IMG/VR virus record: IMGVR_UViG_3300007735_000604
Span: 1 to 31,274 of that record
Strand: one strand, 5' to 3'
From: a virus
DNA: 31,274 nucleotides
The notes below the pieces were generated by a model. The model saw nothing but the letters and a program-made list of their open reading frames with translations. It made no database searches and was not told the origin of the DNA. The translations under genes and the position numbers were made by a program. Shown in pieces: positions 12,817 through 22,600 of this stretch (positions are counted from its first letter, which is position 1; the number at the start of each line of letters is the position of its first letter).

Positions 12817-13362
12817 TCAGAACGGAGCGTCTTCGTCTTCAAGAACGGGCGCTTTAGCTACAGGTGCCGCAGCCTTTGCGCCGCCACGCGGTGATACAGC
12901 AGCAATCCAATTGCCACGGCCCATGGTGCCGTCGCTCTTTTCCTGCTCCCACATCATTACCTTGATCTGCATGGGCTTATTTACAAGTGTCGCGCCCATC
13001 ATTTCGTCGGTCGGCTTTTTGCCAGAAGCAAGCAACTTACCGCCTGCGTTTGTATCGATCGCTGCAAGCATACGTTTTGCTTTGTCGCGCTTCTTAACCG
13101 CATCCCTTGCGCGCGGATCGTCATCCGACACCCAAAGCTTGTGGAAGATCTTGCGGTTTTTATATTCTGCAGGAAGCACGACCGACCAACGCAAGCTGAT
13201 AAAGCTATTGCCCTCGCGGTCTTGATCCCACTTGGCCTCGTCGATGATCGCAACGCAACTCGTATCGCTTGGAATCGGCTCAAGATCACCGCCCCCAACT
13301 TCAAACGAACCGCCTTGTTTCAGGAGGTCATCACCATCTGAAAGATCCCAAAAATTAGCCAT
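12817..13362 (-). CDS. DUF669-type single-strand DNA-binding-like protein, 181 aa
   Basis: A phage SSB-like protein. The core (CVAIIDEAKWDQDREGNSFI, LRWSVVLPAEYKNRKIFHKL) matches DUF669, often found with phage recombinases. The C-terminus is an acidic tip ending EDEDAPF, reminiscent of the DDDIPF tail with which bacterial SSB recruits partners. The Ala/Pro-rich linker before it is the usual disordered tether. The start overlaps the ATPase gene by 8 nt and has AAGGAAC upstream. Confidence 0.85.
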   Translation of the reverse strand: MANFWDLSDGDDLLKQGGSFEVGGGDLEPIPSDTSCVAIIDEAKWDQDREGNSFISLRWSVVLPAEYKNRKIFHKLWVSDDDPRARDAVKKRDKAKRMLAAIDTNAGGKLLASGKKPTDEMMGATLVNKPMQIKVMMWEQEKSDGTMGRGNWIAAVSPRGGAKAAAPVAKAPVLEDEDAPF

Positions 13363-14146
13363 TTACTTGTTCCTTCTTTTTAGATGCAGGCGCACGCAGC
13401 GCAGGGATGATATCCGCGAGCGGGTTTTGTCCCGCAGGGATTTGGATCGGTTCTGAGATACCAAAACGGTTCTTCGACACGTTTGCAGCAGTCGCATAAG
13501 TGATCAGGACGCGAGTACCGTCCGAGATCGCTTTCTTGCGTTCGCCTTCTCCGGTCGTGAATGTTTCGAGCTTCAAGAACCCAACGAGATCGACGTCGTC
13601 CACATAGGCAGGCATCGATTTTTCATGAAGCCGCAGCGTGTAACGCATATAAGCGTCATCATCTGGCGGCTCGATCTTCTGCGTGTCGGCGTGTGCAATG
13701 AACACCGTGTTCATGCCACGCTTGTCAGCCAACAGGCCTGCTGCTTTGCGAAGGCGAGCATGCATTGCTGACACTGCATCACGGCCTGCACCATAGCCGC
13801 CGAGAGCTTGTTGGATCCCGCGCGGCCGCTTGGGGTCCGTCTCGACAACGTTCTGGATGAACATGCGCTCAAGCGCCGTGACCGAATCAACGATCAAGGT
13901 CTTGTAACTGTGTTCTTCTTGGATCAGGCCTTTGAGTTGCTCCCAAAGATCGTCGGGCCCGTTCAACAACGGAAACGCATCGGGGCGCTGATCGACAGGG
14001 ATTGCCTGCAGACCGTCCTCGGCACGAATGACGATTGGCTTTGGGAAAGATGCGGCCAGAGTGGTTTTTCCCATCCCTGAGTCGCCGCAGATCGTGATCA
14101 ATACAGGACGATCAACTGGTTTGCTTACGCTACTTAAAATGCCCAT
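13355..14146 (-). CDS. RecA-fold ATPase, Sak4/AAA_24-like recombinase, 263 aa
   Basis: ATPase with Walker A GDSGMGKT (21-28) and Walker B TLIVDSVTAL (Asp87). A sensor-like VFIAHADTQKI follows, and DLVGFLKLET further on. The layout and 250-residue length match phage AAA_24/Sak4 proteins that act as single-strand-annealing or RecA-like recombinases. ATG 14146 follows an AGAGGAGAG Shine-Dalgarno. It heads the minus-strand operon, next to the divergent control region, and pairs with SSB and YqaJ as a recombination set. Confidence 0.85.
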   Translation of the reverse strand: MGILSSVSKPVDRPVLITICGDSGMGKTTLAASFPKPIVIRAEDGLQAIPVDQRPDAFPLLNGPDDLWEQLKGLIQEEHSYKTLIVDSVTALERMFIQNVVETDPKRPRGIQQALGGYGAGRDAVSAMHARLRKAAGLLADKRGMNTVFIAHADTQKIEPPDDDAYMRYTLRLHEKSMPAYVDDVDLVGFLKLETFTTGEGERKKAISDGTRVLITYATAANVSKNRFGISEPIQIPAGQNPLADIIPALRAPASKKKEQVNG

Positions 14147-14239
14147 TGGCACTCTCCTCTTGCTACTACGGGGTTGACAATAAGACCGCCACCGTGGGAA
14201 TGTCAAGCGCAGTTTAAACATATGAAAGCGGAATTGATT
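14147..14239. promoter_or_regulatory. Divergent control region with inverted TTGACA elements
   Basis: The region between the leftward ATPase gene and the rightward XRE gene holds TTGACA on the plus strand at 14174 and again on the minus strand at 14206, facing inward 33 nt apart (an inverted repeat TTGACAxT). The minus-strand copy is followed after 17 nt by TTATTG, a weak -10. The plus-strand copy has no good -10. Two overlapping promoters or an operator half-site pair for the XRE protein are the likely readings. Confidence 0.55.
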
Positions 14240-14437
14240 ATGGAGAAACCCCACCAGATAATGACATTGGAGGAGGTCCGCCACGCTTTGCGGGACCGCA
14301 GGCTTATTGTCGTGGCGCATGAAACAAATCTGTCCTACCCGACCATCAAGGCGATCCTCGATGGCAGGCAAAACCCGAAATACGAAACTGTGAAGCTTCT
14401 GTCTGATTATCTGCTCGGCATTAAATCAGACCAATGA
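14240..14437 (+). CDS. XRE/Cro-like transcription regulator, 65 aa
   Basis: A small helix-turn-helix protein: the block LRDRRLIVVAHETNLSYPTIKAILDGRQNPKY with following helix TVKLLSDYLLG has the five-helix layout of Cro/CI-type regulators. The recognition helix is around SYPTIKAIL. Without a long C-terminal dimerisation domain it is more Cro-like than CI-like. ATG 14240 (GCGGAA upstream) is preferred; ATG 14222 or 14261 are alternatives. Divergent from the recombination operon, it probably regulates the 14147-14239 region and the primase gene behind it. Confidence 0.82.
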   Translation: MEKPHQIMTLEEVRHALRDRRLIVVAHETNLSYPTIKAILDGRQNPKYETVKLLSDYLLGIKSDQ

Positions 14438-14464
14438 TTTGAATTTTATTTTTGGAAGAAAAAA

Positions 14465-16732
14465 ATGAGCCATAGAGCCTTCTGGGAGGCGGGCTATCGC
14501 GTATTTGGACTGCATCCGATCACGTCTGACGGGCGTTGCGGGTGCGGGCGCAAGGACTGCGAAGCAGCCGGAAAACATCCGCTAGTGAGCAATTGGACCT
14601 CGACCCCGCAATGGTCCGAGGAACAGCTCGAAGTCATGGAAGAGACGGGCCAGTTTGATTCTGGCTACGGCGTTCTCGTCCGCGGCCTGATCGTGGTCGA
14701 TGTCGATGCGCGGAATGGCGGTGTCGAATCATACGAGCGCCTCATTGAGGACGTGCCTGAGATCGCGGGTGCAGGACTAATCGTTGAGACGGGTTCGGGC
14801 GGCGGCAGTCGGCATTTGTACTTCAAGTGCGACGAGGGGCTGGCGCTTATCCAACACCACCCAGACTACCCCGGCATTGATTTTAAGAGCAGTGGATTTG
14901 TTGTCGGCCCCGGCTCAAAGCATGTGTCGGGCAACACTTATAAGATCCTGACGGGCTCGCCTGCAGATATTGATCGTGCGCCAGAAGTCATGATCACGGG
15001 CTTGTCAAAGCCGCAGAAATATCGCGCAGACATTGACGGCGCAACGGTGGATGTTTCCCACAGCGATATTGAAGACATGCTGTCCTATATGAACCCAGAT
15101 GTTGAGCATGACATTTGGATCCGCTGCGGGATGGCGATCCATCACGCGACCATGGGCACAGGCTTTGACGTTTGGGATGGATGGTCGGCAAAGGGTAGCA
15201 AGTACCCCGGCCGAGATAATCTCGGCAAACGCTGGCATTCGTTTGGCAAAAGCCTGAACCCCGTCACACTCGGAACATTGGTGCATTATGCCGAGCAGGC
15301 AGGTTGGAAGCAGCCTGTCACGTTCGAGCCGAATGAGATCCTTGAGGATGAAGTCATCTCATCGGGCGGCAATGACATCAGCATCTCAGGCGTTGATCTG
15401 ACGCGACCGCCGGGTTTTGTCGGCGTGGTTGCAGAATGGATCCACGACCAGTGCCGCTATGTGCGCGAACATCTCGCCGTCGCGGCCGCGCTCAATGCCA
15501 TGGGCAACATTGTGGGCCTTCGCTATGCGGACGAGCTTGGCGACGTAACCACGAACATGTTTGCCTTTTGCGTGGCGGGATCGGGCACAGGCAAAGAAGG
15601 CATTCAGCAAGGCGCTTTTGCCATCCATAAAGCGGCAGGGATCAACAAGGCGGTCTATTCGACCATCAAGTCGGAACAGGAAGTCGTGCGTAACCTGACG
15701 CGCCATCAGGCCGCGCTCTATATGATCGATGAGGTCGGCATCTTGCTGACCAAGATCAAGAACGCGCAGACCCGCGGCGGCGCATCATATCTTGAAGGCG
15801 TGATCGGCATCCTGATGTCGGCCTATTCCAAGGCAAACGGATACATGCCGCTCTCGGGCGACGTTCGCGAGGATGTTCGCAAGGGTATGATGCAAGAGAT
15901 CGCGCAGGTTGAACGGCGCTTGGAAGAGGCGGAGAACCCACGCGATCGCGCTCGGCGCAATCAGCTAGAGGTGGCCCTCAATTCGCTCGATGACGGCCTT
16001 GAGAACCCGTTCTTGTCGCTGATCGGTTTCACAACACCCGTGACCTTCAACAGCCTTGTGACCTTTGAGACGGCCACGAACGGCTTTGTCGGCCGATCGC
16101 TGATCTTCAACGAGCCAGACGAAGCGCCGCCAGAGAAGAAGGGGTTCAAGAAGCGCAAGATGCCCAAGGAGCTCAAGGCGACCATTGAGCAGCTCTATTC
16201 GGCAGGTCACTTCGATGCGACATCAGACAAGGTTGAGAACCGCGGCGAGCGAATCAGTGTGCCGACAAGCGACGAGGCGGCCGCCATGCTTGAAGCAGCC
16301 ATGGATATCCTGCACGGTCTAGCAGAAGATCACACAGAAAAATCGGGCCTGTCGTCCCTTTTTCTCCGCGCCAAGGAGCAGGTCGCCAAGATTTCGTTTA
16401 TATTGGCGGTGCCGTCTGGGCTCAGAACAGTTGAGCACGTTCGGTGGGCCTACGCATTGGTGAAGCGCGATGTTGAGGAAAAAGTCCGTCTTGTGATCGG
16501 CAACGATCGTCAAAAGGATAACCCGAAAATGGCATTGATCAGCAAAGTTGAAAGCGCGATCAATCGCAAAGATGGCGAGACGCTTGGCGTGATCGTCAAC
16601 AAGCTTCGCAACTTCAAAAAAGAAGACGTTGAGAAATGCCTTGAAGAATTGATCAAGGCAGATCGAGCGACGCTTGAGGAAAGCATACATCCCCGCAAAC
16701 GCATCACAGTGAAAAGGTATAAACTCAAATGA
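14465..16732 (+). CDS. Primase-polymerase / helicase replication protein, 755 aa
   Basis: A fused replication protein. Residues 1-180 form a bifunctional primase/polymerase (prim-pol) domain: Cys/His cluster CGCGRKDC...GKHP (25-39), catalytic VDVDARNGG (Asp79, Asp81), SRHLYF (115-120). Residues 199-280 resemble the primase C-terminal PriCT_2 domain. From about 310 comes a P-loop helicase/DUF3987-like ATPase with Walker A AGSGTGKE (371-378) and Walker B YMIDEVG (Asp422, Glu423). The last 130 residues look winged-helix-like. It would prime and unwind at the phage origin. A GGAAG ribosome site precedes ATG 14465. Its stop overlaps the next start as ATGA. Confidence 0.92.
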   Translation: MSHRAFWEAGYRVFGLHPITSDGRCGCGRKDCEAAGKHPLVSNWTSTPQWSEEQLEVMEETGQFDSGYGVLVRGLIVVDVDARNGGVESYERLIEDVPEIAGAGLIVETGSGGGSRHLYFKCDEGLALIQHHPDYPGIDFKSSGFVVGPGSKHVSGNTYKILTGSPADIDRAPEVMITGLSKPQKYRADIDGATVDVSHSDIEDMLSYMNPDVEHDIWIRCGMAIHHATMGTGFDVWDGWSAKGSKYPGRDNLGKRWHSFGKSLNPVTLGTLVHYAEQAGWKQPVTFEPNEILEDEVISSGGNDISISGVDLTRPPGFVGVVAEWIHDQCRYVREHLAVAAALNAMGNIVGLRYADELGDVTTNMFAFCVAGSGTGKEGIQQGAFAIHKAAGINKAVYSTIKSEQEVVRNLTRHQAALYMIDEVGILLTKIKNAQTRGGASYLEGVIGILMSAYSKANGYMPLSGDVREDVRKGMMQEIAQVERRLEEAENPRDRARRNQLEVALNSLDDGLENPFLSLIGFTTPVTFNSLVTFETATNGFVGRSLIFNEPDEAPPEKKGFKKRKMPKELKATIEQLYSAGHFDATSDKVENRGERISVPTSDEAAAMLEAAMDILHGLAEDHTEKSGLSSLFLRAKEQVAKISFILAVPSGLRTVEHVRWAYALVKRDVEEKVRLVIGNDRQKDNPKMALISKVESAINRKDGETLGVIVNKLRNFKKEDVEKCLEELIKADRATLEESIHPRKRITVKRYKLK

Positions 16733-16998
16733 AAAAGATGACCGTTAAAACAAAAGAAAAAATTTTCTCAGAAACATTCAATCAATTGTCTATAGCAATG
16801 TTGAACACTCTTTCAGAGTTTCCAGAGCATGCACAGGAAGACGTTCTTGAAGAAGCTTCGTTTGCACTTGTGATGTTTTCTGTCCACACAATCATAAAAA
16901 TGGGAATGCCAGAGCCAGAGCTCCATGACATGATCAATGAAATGACGACTGCTGTTCACATGAAAATGAAGGCAGAAGGAATATATTATGACGCCTGA
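16729..16998 (+). CDS. Hypothetical protein, 89 aa
   Basis: A helical, methionine-rich acidic protein (FNQLSIAMLNTLSEFPEHAQ, then MINEMTTAVHMKMKAEG). No family recognised. Translationally coupled to the primase gene (ATGA). Base composition is visibly much more AT-rich than the primase gene it overlaps. Confidence 0.7.
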   Translation: MKKMTVKTKEKIFSETFNQLSIAMLNTLSEFPEHAQEDVLEEASFALVMFSVHTIIKMGMPEPELHDMINEMTTAVHMKMKAEGIYYDA

Positions 16999-17191
16999 AG
17001 AAGAGGTAGAATATTACCGTTTTGTTTTTGCTTGGATGTTTTGCAGGCTTCATAAGAACAAAACAATTCGCGCTCTTTCAAAAGATGTATTGAAGAGAAA
17101 TTTCAACAGTGGATGGAGCAAGCAACAACGCGCTGAAGTCATGAAGCAGGCGTTGAAAATCATAGAGGAAGATGATCAAAGGAAAATATGA
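16988..17191 (+). CDS. Hypothetical protein, 67 aa
   Basis: A short protein: acidic N-terminus, aromatic helix (YYRFVFAWMFCRLHKN), then a basic middle and an acidic end. No family recognised. It overlaps the preceding gene by 11 nt (AAGGAATAT ribosome site inside it) and the next one as ATGA. Confidence 0.68.
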   Translation: MTPEEEVEYYRFVFAWMFCRLHKNKTIRALSKDVLKRNFNSGWSKQQRAEVMKQALKIIEEDDQRKI

Positions 17192-17394
17192 AATACATGA
17201 TTCTCGGGCGACCACGTAATTACAAAAAAGGTAAAGAGATGGTCGTCGATGAATGCGACACCATAGAGGCTGCGCGGCTCGAGACTTATAAATTAAACGG
17301 CGAAATGCCATCTTGGATGTTTTGGATAGATGAAAGAGATGAAGATGAAAAAGTACAACCGTATTTTCGTGCCCAACCCAAACCACAGATTTGA
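17188..17394 (+). CDS. Hypothetical protein, 68 aa
   Basis: A small soluble protein with a beta-alpha-beta look (MKYMILGRPRNYKKG, CDTIEAARLETYKLNG, MPSWMFWIDERDEDEK) suggesting a compact fold. No family recognised. Overlaps upstream gene by 4 nt and downstream gene by about 50 nt. Confidence 0.65.
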   Translation: MKYMILGRPRNYKKGKEMVVDECDTIEAARLETYKLNGEMPSWMFWIDERDEDEKVQPYFRAQPKPQI

Positions 17395-17734
17395 CACAGA
17401 CGCGCTGCGGGACGTTGCAAAAGAAATAGTCTACGTTTGCGATCGGCCCATGTTCGACAATCTCATGGGCGATGAATACATCGCAGACTTTGAGCACCGC
17501 ATTGCAAACCGTATGGAAGACTTTGATCCAAACAAAGATGCTATCGCTTATTACGGCGATAGCATGATTTTCGCGATTATGATTATGTGGGTGTCTGAAA
17601 ACTATAGCGACTTTGATCTCGCTCGTTTTTCAACCAAAGAAGGCAAGTACATAATCAGACGTATGTCGTTTGAGAATTTTACGAAGCCAGTTGTTGAGCA
17701 TCTTCTTGAGAAGAAGCAGGCATTTGCGCGCTAG
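17345..17734 (+). CDS. Hypothetical protein, 129 aa
   Basis: A mixed alpha/beta soluble protein with a conserved-looking YYGDSMIFAIMIMWVSENYSD helix. No family recognised. The start at 17345 (MKKYNRIF) is preferred over 17330. Its 3' end overlaps the convergent late gene at 17679-17873 by 56 nt. It is the last gene of the rightward arm; no terminator follows. Confidence 0.68.
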   Translation: MKKYNRIFVPNPNHRFDTDALRDVAKEIVYVCDRPMFDNLMGDEYIADFEHRIANRMEDFDPNKDAIAYYGDSMIFAIMIMWVSENYSDFDLARFSTKEGKYIIRRMSFENFTKPVVEHLLEKKQAFAR

Positions 17735-17873
17735 CAAGTTGTGGAACAGCTTGGCTGCGGATTAGATCAATTACAGCGACAACATCGTTGTAAACGCCGC
17801 GGCCAAGATGGTTCAAGATTACATTAACCTGAGCGACTGTCAGTTTAATATCTACGGTTACTTCGTCCATCAT
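17679..17873 (-). CDS. Small conserved phage protein, 64 aa (paralogue of 30234-30431)
   Basis: The core (VDIKLTVAQVNVILNHLGRG, VVAVIDLIRSQAVPQL) matches the small protein at the other end of the late operon: beta strand, then VxVILxxLG, then a helix ending in a Q-x-x-x-Q region. Proteins with this pattern are common in marine and freshwater phages, function unknown. A GAGGAATATG ribosome site and ATGATG start overlap the preceding stop. Its C-terminal codons overlap the convergent plus-strand gene. Confidence 0.75.
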   Translation of the reverse strand: MMDEVTVDIKLTVAQVNVILNHLGRGVYNDVVAVIDLIRSQAVPQLASAQMPASSQEDAQQLAS

Positions 17874-19663
17874 ATTCCTCTGTTTGCTATGGACAATGCT
17901 TTCGCGACTGTCGTGTCGTCAAGATTAAGCAAAGAAGATGTTTCGTTGCTTATATCTTTTCTAACGCCGTCAACCATTGATATCAACTTGTCGGCTTTTG
18001 ATTTTGCAGACATTCCCGTGCGACCGCCAGAAGCCCTTGCTTGAGGTGTTTCGCCGATAAAGAAATCCTGCCCTTCTGGGATAGGCGTGTAATTTTGCGG
18101 CGTCTCTGATGGTGTTAAATTAACAGGCGAATACTGCCCATATTGATACGCAGCAAGGCGAGCAGGATAAGGCACAGCTTCGACAGCTTTTCTGCCAAGA
18201 CCGGCTGCCTGACCAAGTCTATATTGAGCTTGACCAGCTATCTTTGGAGATGCTGCAGCAATTCCAGCTAAGGTCGCTGGTATTCCAAGCACACCGTACG
18301 CGCCAATATTTGATATATATCCTCTTATTCCATAAGGCATAAAAGAAGACAATTCTTGCCCAGCTACCATAAATGGAATGTCAGGATTGATTTCAGCTAT
18401 TTGATCAAGCAATCCTTGCTTTTCTGCTTTTGATTGCGCCGCAATAATTTTCCTTACACGGGAAGCCATTGTCTTTCGGTCGCCAGTGCCCGCATAAAGC
18501 TCTTTACGCAATTCTTTTATTTGATTTGAATAATCAGAATATTCTTCCATCAAATCTGCATAACGTGAATCTTTTGCAGCAATGGTGTCAAAAACAGATT
18601 TTCTAATTTTACCAAGTACTTTTTGAGTGCTTGGATCACCTCTATAGTCTGATCTAATTTCGTCAATTCTTTGCTTAAGCGCATTCATATCTTGAATGCT
18701 ATTAGCAAGAGGGTCGTATGGTTGATTTTTCCATTTATCTATTTCTGCCTTAACTTTATCAATGGCTTCAGCCATAGATGCATCTTTTATTTTACCTATT
18801 GAACGAGCTTCACCGTATGCTTTATTGTAAGCATCATCAATCATATCAAATGGCAAAGCGCCTTCAGCCATCTGACCCATTTTTTGAACATAATTTTCGC
18901 TTGCTTTGTCTGATATAGTTTTTACAGCATCATCAACTGAATTTACCATATCTTCTGCAGTTGCAGCGCCTTTTAAGTGATTTATAAAAACAGGGTTTCC
19001 TTCAATACCTGCACGCGCGGCATCATTTAAACTTCTCATTGAAGCGCCAGTTTTCCACCAAAATGGAATAGCTGTCGCTTTAGGGAGCATTTCTGCGGCT
19101 TTTACAACGCCTGTCATAGGATCAATTGCTTTGCCAACGGTCATAGCTGTTTTACCAAGCTTCCCAGCTATACCGGGAGCCCTTGCAGCAAGACTTCCGC
19201 CACCCGTCAAGATAGTGGCAAGATCCATAGCTGTAGATACAGGATGTTCCGCAGCGCTTCTTTTTAGTTCTTCATATCCGCCATATCTTTCTTTAAGCTG
19301 TTCACCAGCTACAGATGCGGCTTCGCTAATTCTTTGCGTGGTTTCTGGAGCATCAAAAGATTCAATGTAATTGAATACTCTTTCAGGAAGAACAGCCTTT
19401 GCCGCAGCGCGTGTTCCGCCTGCTAATACATCACCGAGGCCGCCAAGCGTGGCTGGAATGTTGCTTGGTTTAAGTGCTTCATATGTGCTTTTTGCTACGT
19501 CTGCGACATCAGACGGCGCGCTAATGACCGCTTGCATAGGGATCTCGGCAAGAGAATAATTTCTCTTTGCTGGAGCCGCAGATGTAGTTGGCTCACCGAT
19601 TGTAAACTCGGGCTCTGCAACGGGTTGTATCCCACCCACTTGGCGCGGAGGTAATTCAGCCAT
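17870..19663 (-). CDS. Putative internal virion / ejection protein, 597 aa
   Basis: No enzymatic motif is visible. The protein is alanine-rich with hydrophobic glycine/alanine segments (residues ~135-190 and ~420-450) and a long charged helical middle (~250-390). It ends with ASGGRTGMSAKSKADKLI...VAKALSIANRGI, a terminal motif I recall from virion proteins of other podovirus-like phages. Size, composition and location in the late operon suggest an ejection protein that enters the host envelope; this is inference. A GGGGAA ribosome site precedes ATG 19663. The DNA is noticeably AT-richer than the rest of the late operon. Confidence 0.65.
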   Translation of the reverse strand: MAELPPRQVGGIQPVAEPEFTIGEPTTSAAPAKRNYSLAEIPMQAVISAPSDVADVAKSTYEALKPSNIPATLGGLGDVLAGGTRAAAKAVLPERVFNYIESFDAPETTQRISEAASVAGEQLKERYGGYEELKRSAAEHPVSTAMDLATILTGGGSLAARAPGIAGKLGKTAMTVGKAIDPMTGVVKAAEMLPKATAIPFWWKTGASMRSLNDAARAGIEGNPVFINHLKGAATAEDMVNSVDDAVKTISDKASENYVQKMGQMAEGALPFDMIDDAYNKAYGEARSIGKIKDASMAEAIDKVKAEIDKWKNQPYDPLANSIQDMNALKQRIDEIRSDYRGDPSTQKVLGKIRKSVFDTIAAKDSRYADLMEEYSDYSNQIKELRKELYAGTGDRKTMASRVRKIIAAQSKAEKQGLLDQIAEINPDIPFMVAGQELSSFMPYGIRGYISNIGAYGVLGIPATLAGIAAASPKIAGQAQYRLGQAAGLGRKAVEAVPYPARLAAYQYGQYSPVNLTPSETPQNYTPIPEGQDFFIGETPQARASGGRTGMSAKSKADKLISMVDGVRKDISNETSSLLNLDDTTVAKALSIANRGI

Positions 19664-19672
19664 TTTATTCCC

Positions 19673-22600
19673 CTATTGACCCGAGAAGTAACGGAAAAAT
19701 TCAGGACCAACTTTAAATCTTTCCTGAATTGCGCGTTTCACATTATCAGGAATAGCTCCGCTTTTTCCTGCAATGTATGGCAGCAGATATGTTTGAACCG
19801 TCTGACCAGTTGCTGGATCTTTAATTGCAAACGGCGTCATATACATTTGCTTAATAACAGCTTTTTCTTTCGCAAGTGTCTGCTCATTGCGCTTTGCAAA
19901 CTCATCATACAGGCCTCTGCCCATATAACGAGCTTCAGCAGCTGTAATGCCAGTTTGCTCCTGACCAGCCCTTTGCATTGACTTATAAAAACGATCGAGA
20001 TCAAGCTCGCGTTGCTGACTGTAATAAAGATCAGCAAGAAGATTTGCCTGACCTTCAGGAGAATTGGCAGCACTTGGAACGGCAGCAAGAATTGCTTCCA
20101 AAGCGCCATAAGCGCGTTGACCTGCTTGAGTTGTTCTTTTCTCAGCAAGCATACGAGAAATCTTTTCTGCGGTTTCTCGGTTACCAAGATCTTCTGGGCG
20201 AGCAATTTGAATATCTGGACGACCCAAAATAGAGAACAGGTTGTTAACGTATGATACAACAGGCGCGCTAACAGCTGCTGAAAATTGACCAGAGGCAAGC
20301 AAACTTTGATCACGCGGTATCGAGCCCAAAGCTTTTGTCAATGTATTGCGCTGCTGAAGATCAGCTTGAGATCCTCTTGCAATAACGTCCTGCTCATCAA
20401 ACGGATTTGCTGCAGCAGATGTTTCAAGATTTTTAAATCCTGACACCTGCACATCTTCTGCATTCTGACGGGCAATCTCTGCAAGATCTGGCGGAAGAGT
20501 TGACGTCCCAACTGTTGACTGAGGCTGCCCGGCTTGCGGCCGTGATGAGACAGTAAGATCGCCTTCTGGTGTTGTGATTGTAGCTTGTTCAGGACTCTGG
20601 CCTCCAATAGCACTATAAGGCCCCGGAACAACCGAATAAGGTTTACCCTCTTTCTGAGCGCGCACATATTCAGCAATTGGAACAGTCGTAAGTTTATTGC
20701 CGATATAAACTTTAACACCAATAATTGAACGACCAGAAGCATCTGTGACAATCGCATTCTGCGGAATTTCAGAGATGACTTTTGCTTGAGCAGCCTTTGA
20801 ATACTCAATGTCTTGAAGCGTCTTCTGAGCTTCTGGATATGCGCTCAGACCAGCGCCAACGCCTTCAAGAAGAGCAGCGCCAAGATATGGGCTCTTTGAA
20901 GAAGCCATAGCTTTAAGACCTGCGCCAAGCGGAGCAAGCCAGCCTTGGTTTTCTGTAAAGAAGTTGCCTATGCCGCCAACGCCTTCTGCAGGCGCTTGTG
21001 CTTGAGCGGGAGCGGCGCGGTCAGCTGGCAAATCAGCTTTACCTGCTGCAATTCCTGTTTTCTGCAAATTGCGAGCAACAGTCCATGGAGACCAGCCGTG
21101 CTTTGCGGCATAGTCTAACGACCAATCGATAGCTGCTTTTTGATTAGCTGGGTCACGCGCATCTAAACCAGTCTGTTTTGTAAACTCGTCACCAAGGCCG
21201 GGATTAGGAAAAGCTTTAGATGCGTTGCCATAATGCAATTGCGCTATGCCAAATGATGATCCTTCATCGCCTCTTGCGGCAGGATTAAAACCACTTTCGC
21301 CATGGAAAACTTTGGCTGCAAACTCTGGATCTACACCAGCCCGTTTTGCAGATTCAATCGTGTAATTGCGCCAAAAATCGGGGCTGCTTTCATCATCTTT
21401 AACAGCGCCTTCATTGGCATACCCAATACGGCCGCCATCTTTTGCAGGCATAAACATCATGGCAAACTTGGCGATGTTAGCAAGATCGCTCATACCGCTT
21501 CCGCCTTGGCTCGGCGGCGCGCCCGCTACAGCAAGTTGGTGCTTATCCATATCCGTAGGGATATCGATTTTTGTTTTTTCAGTAATATCTGGATCGTCAC
21601 TGGCGATGCCGCCAGAAGCAAAGAATTTGTGTTCTTTACCCCAATCATAAAATTCTGTTCCGCCTTTAGCGATGCCAATGCCTTTTTCTGCTAATGAAGT
21701 AAGCTGGCTCAAGGCGCTGTCTGGAAGGCTAGGTGCATTACCAGCAGTCATCAATTTGCCAATTGGGATGTTGGCTTCGGGAACATAGCCAAGACCTGCG
21801 CCATATGGCAGTCCGCCCATAGCAAAGCCTTCGCCTTCATGGCCGTGATGCACAGCGCCGCCTTCTGACGTCGCCTTATCATAATCAACAGTCTTGTAGC
21901 CCGCAGCAATTCCCACAGCTTCTGGGTGCTTCTTTTCAACCTCGTCGGCCATAAAGCCGATATGCGTCTGCTCGTTTGGATCGCCCTTGTATTTGTATTT
22001 ATAGATCGGCAATCCTTCATCGCTCTCACCGATACGCTTGACGTCTTCTTTAAGACGACGATCAGAGAAGAACGGCATAGGCTGCGTCGTGGTTGTGGTC
22101 GAACCAGAAAGCGCGCCAGTGCCCATGGCGATGTTTGCAAGGAACTGCGCCACTTGGAACGGATAGGCCTGCTGCTGCAGATATTGATTGTAAAGCGCTG
22201 TCTTGCCAGCCTGTTCTGTTTGTTGGCCGAGCGTGCCCGCACCGATTTGAGCCTGAGCGCCCTGAAGGCCCGCCTGCTGTGCGCCAGCGCCCAATGCGCC
22301 CATCTGCGCGGCGAGAGCACCTTGTTGGCCGAGGCCTGCCATGTAATTTCTTGCCGCGTCGGAATAGCCTTGTTGAGCCATTTGGCCGAGAACCTGCCCG
22401 GTAGCAAGATTTTGTTGATTGGCAAGAGCGGCTTGCGCTACGCGACCACGATCGCCGCCAAAAGCGCCTGATCGAATTGCATTTCCAAGAATGTCTTGCT
22501 GCTGCTGTCTTTGAACGTTTTGCATCTGAGCGGCTGTCGCGCCCATAGCGTTCTGCAGAAATGGGCTCATATAGCCCTGCACGCCACGCTGATATCCTTC

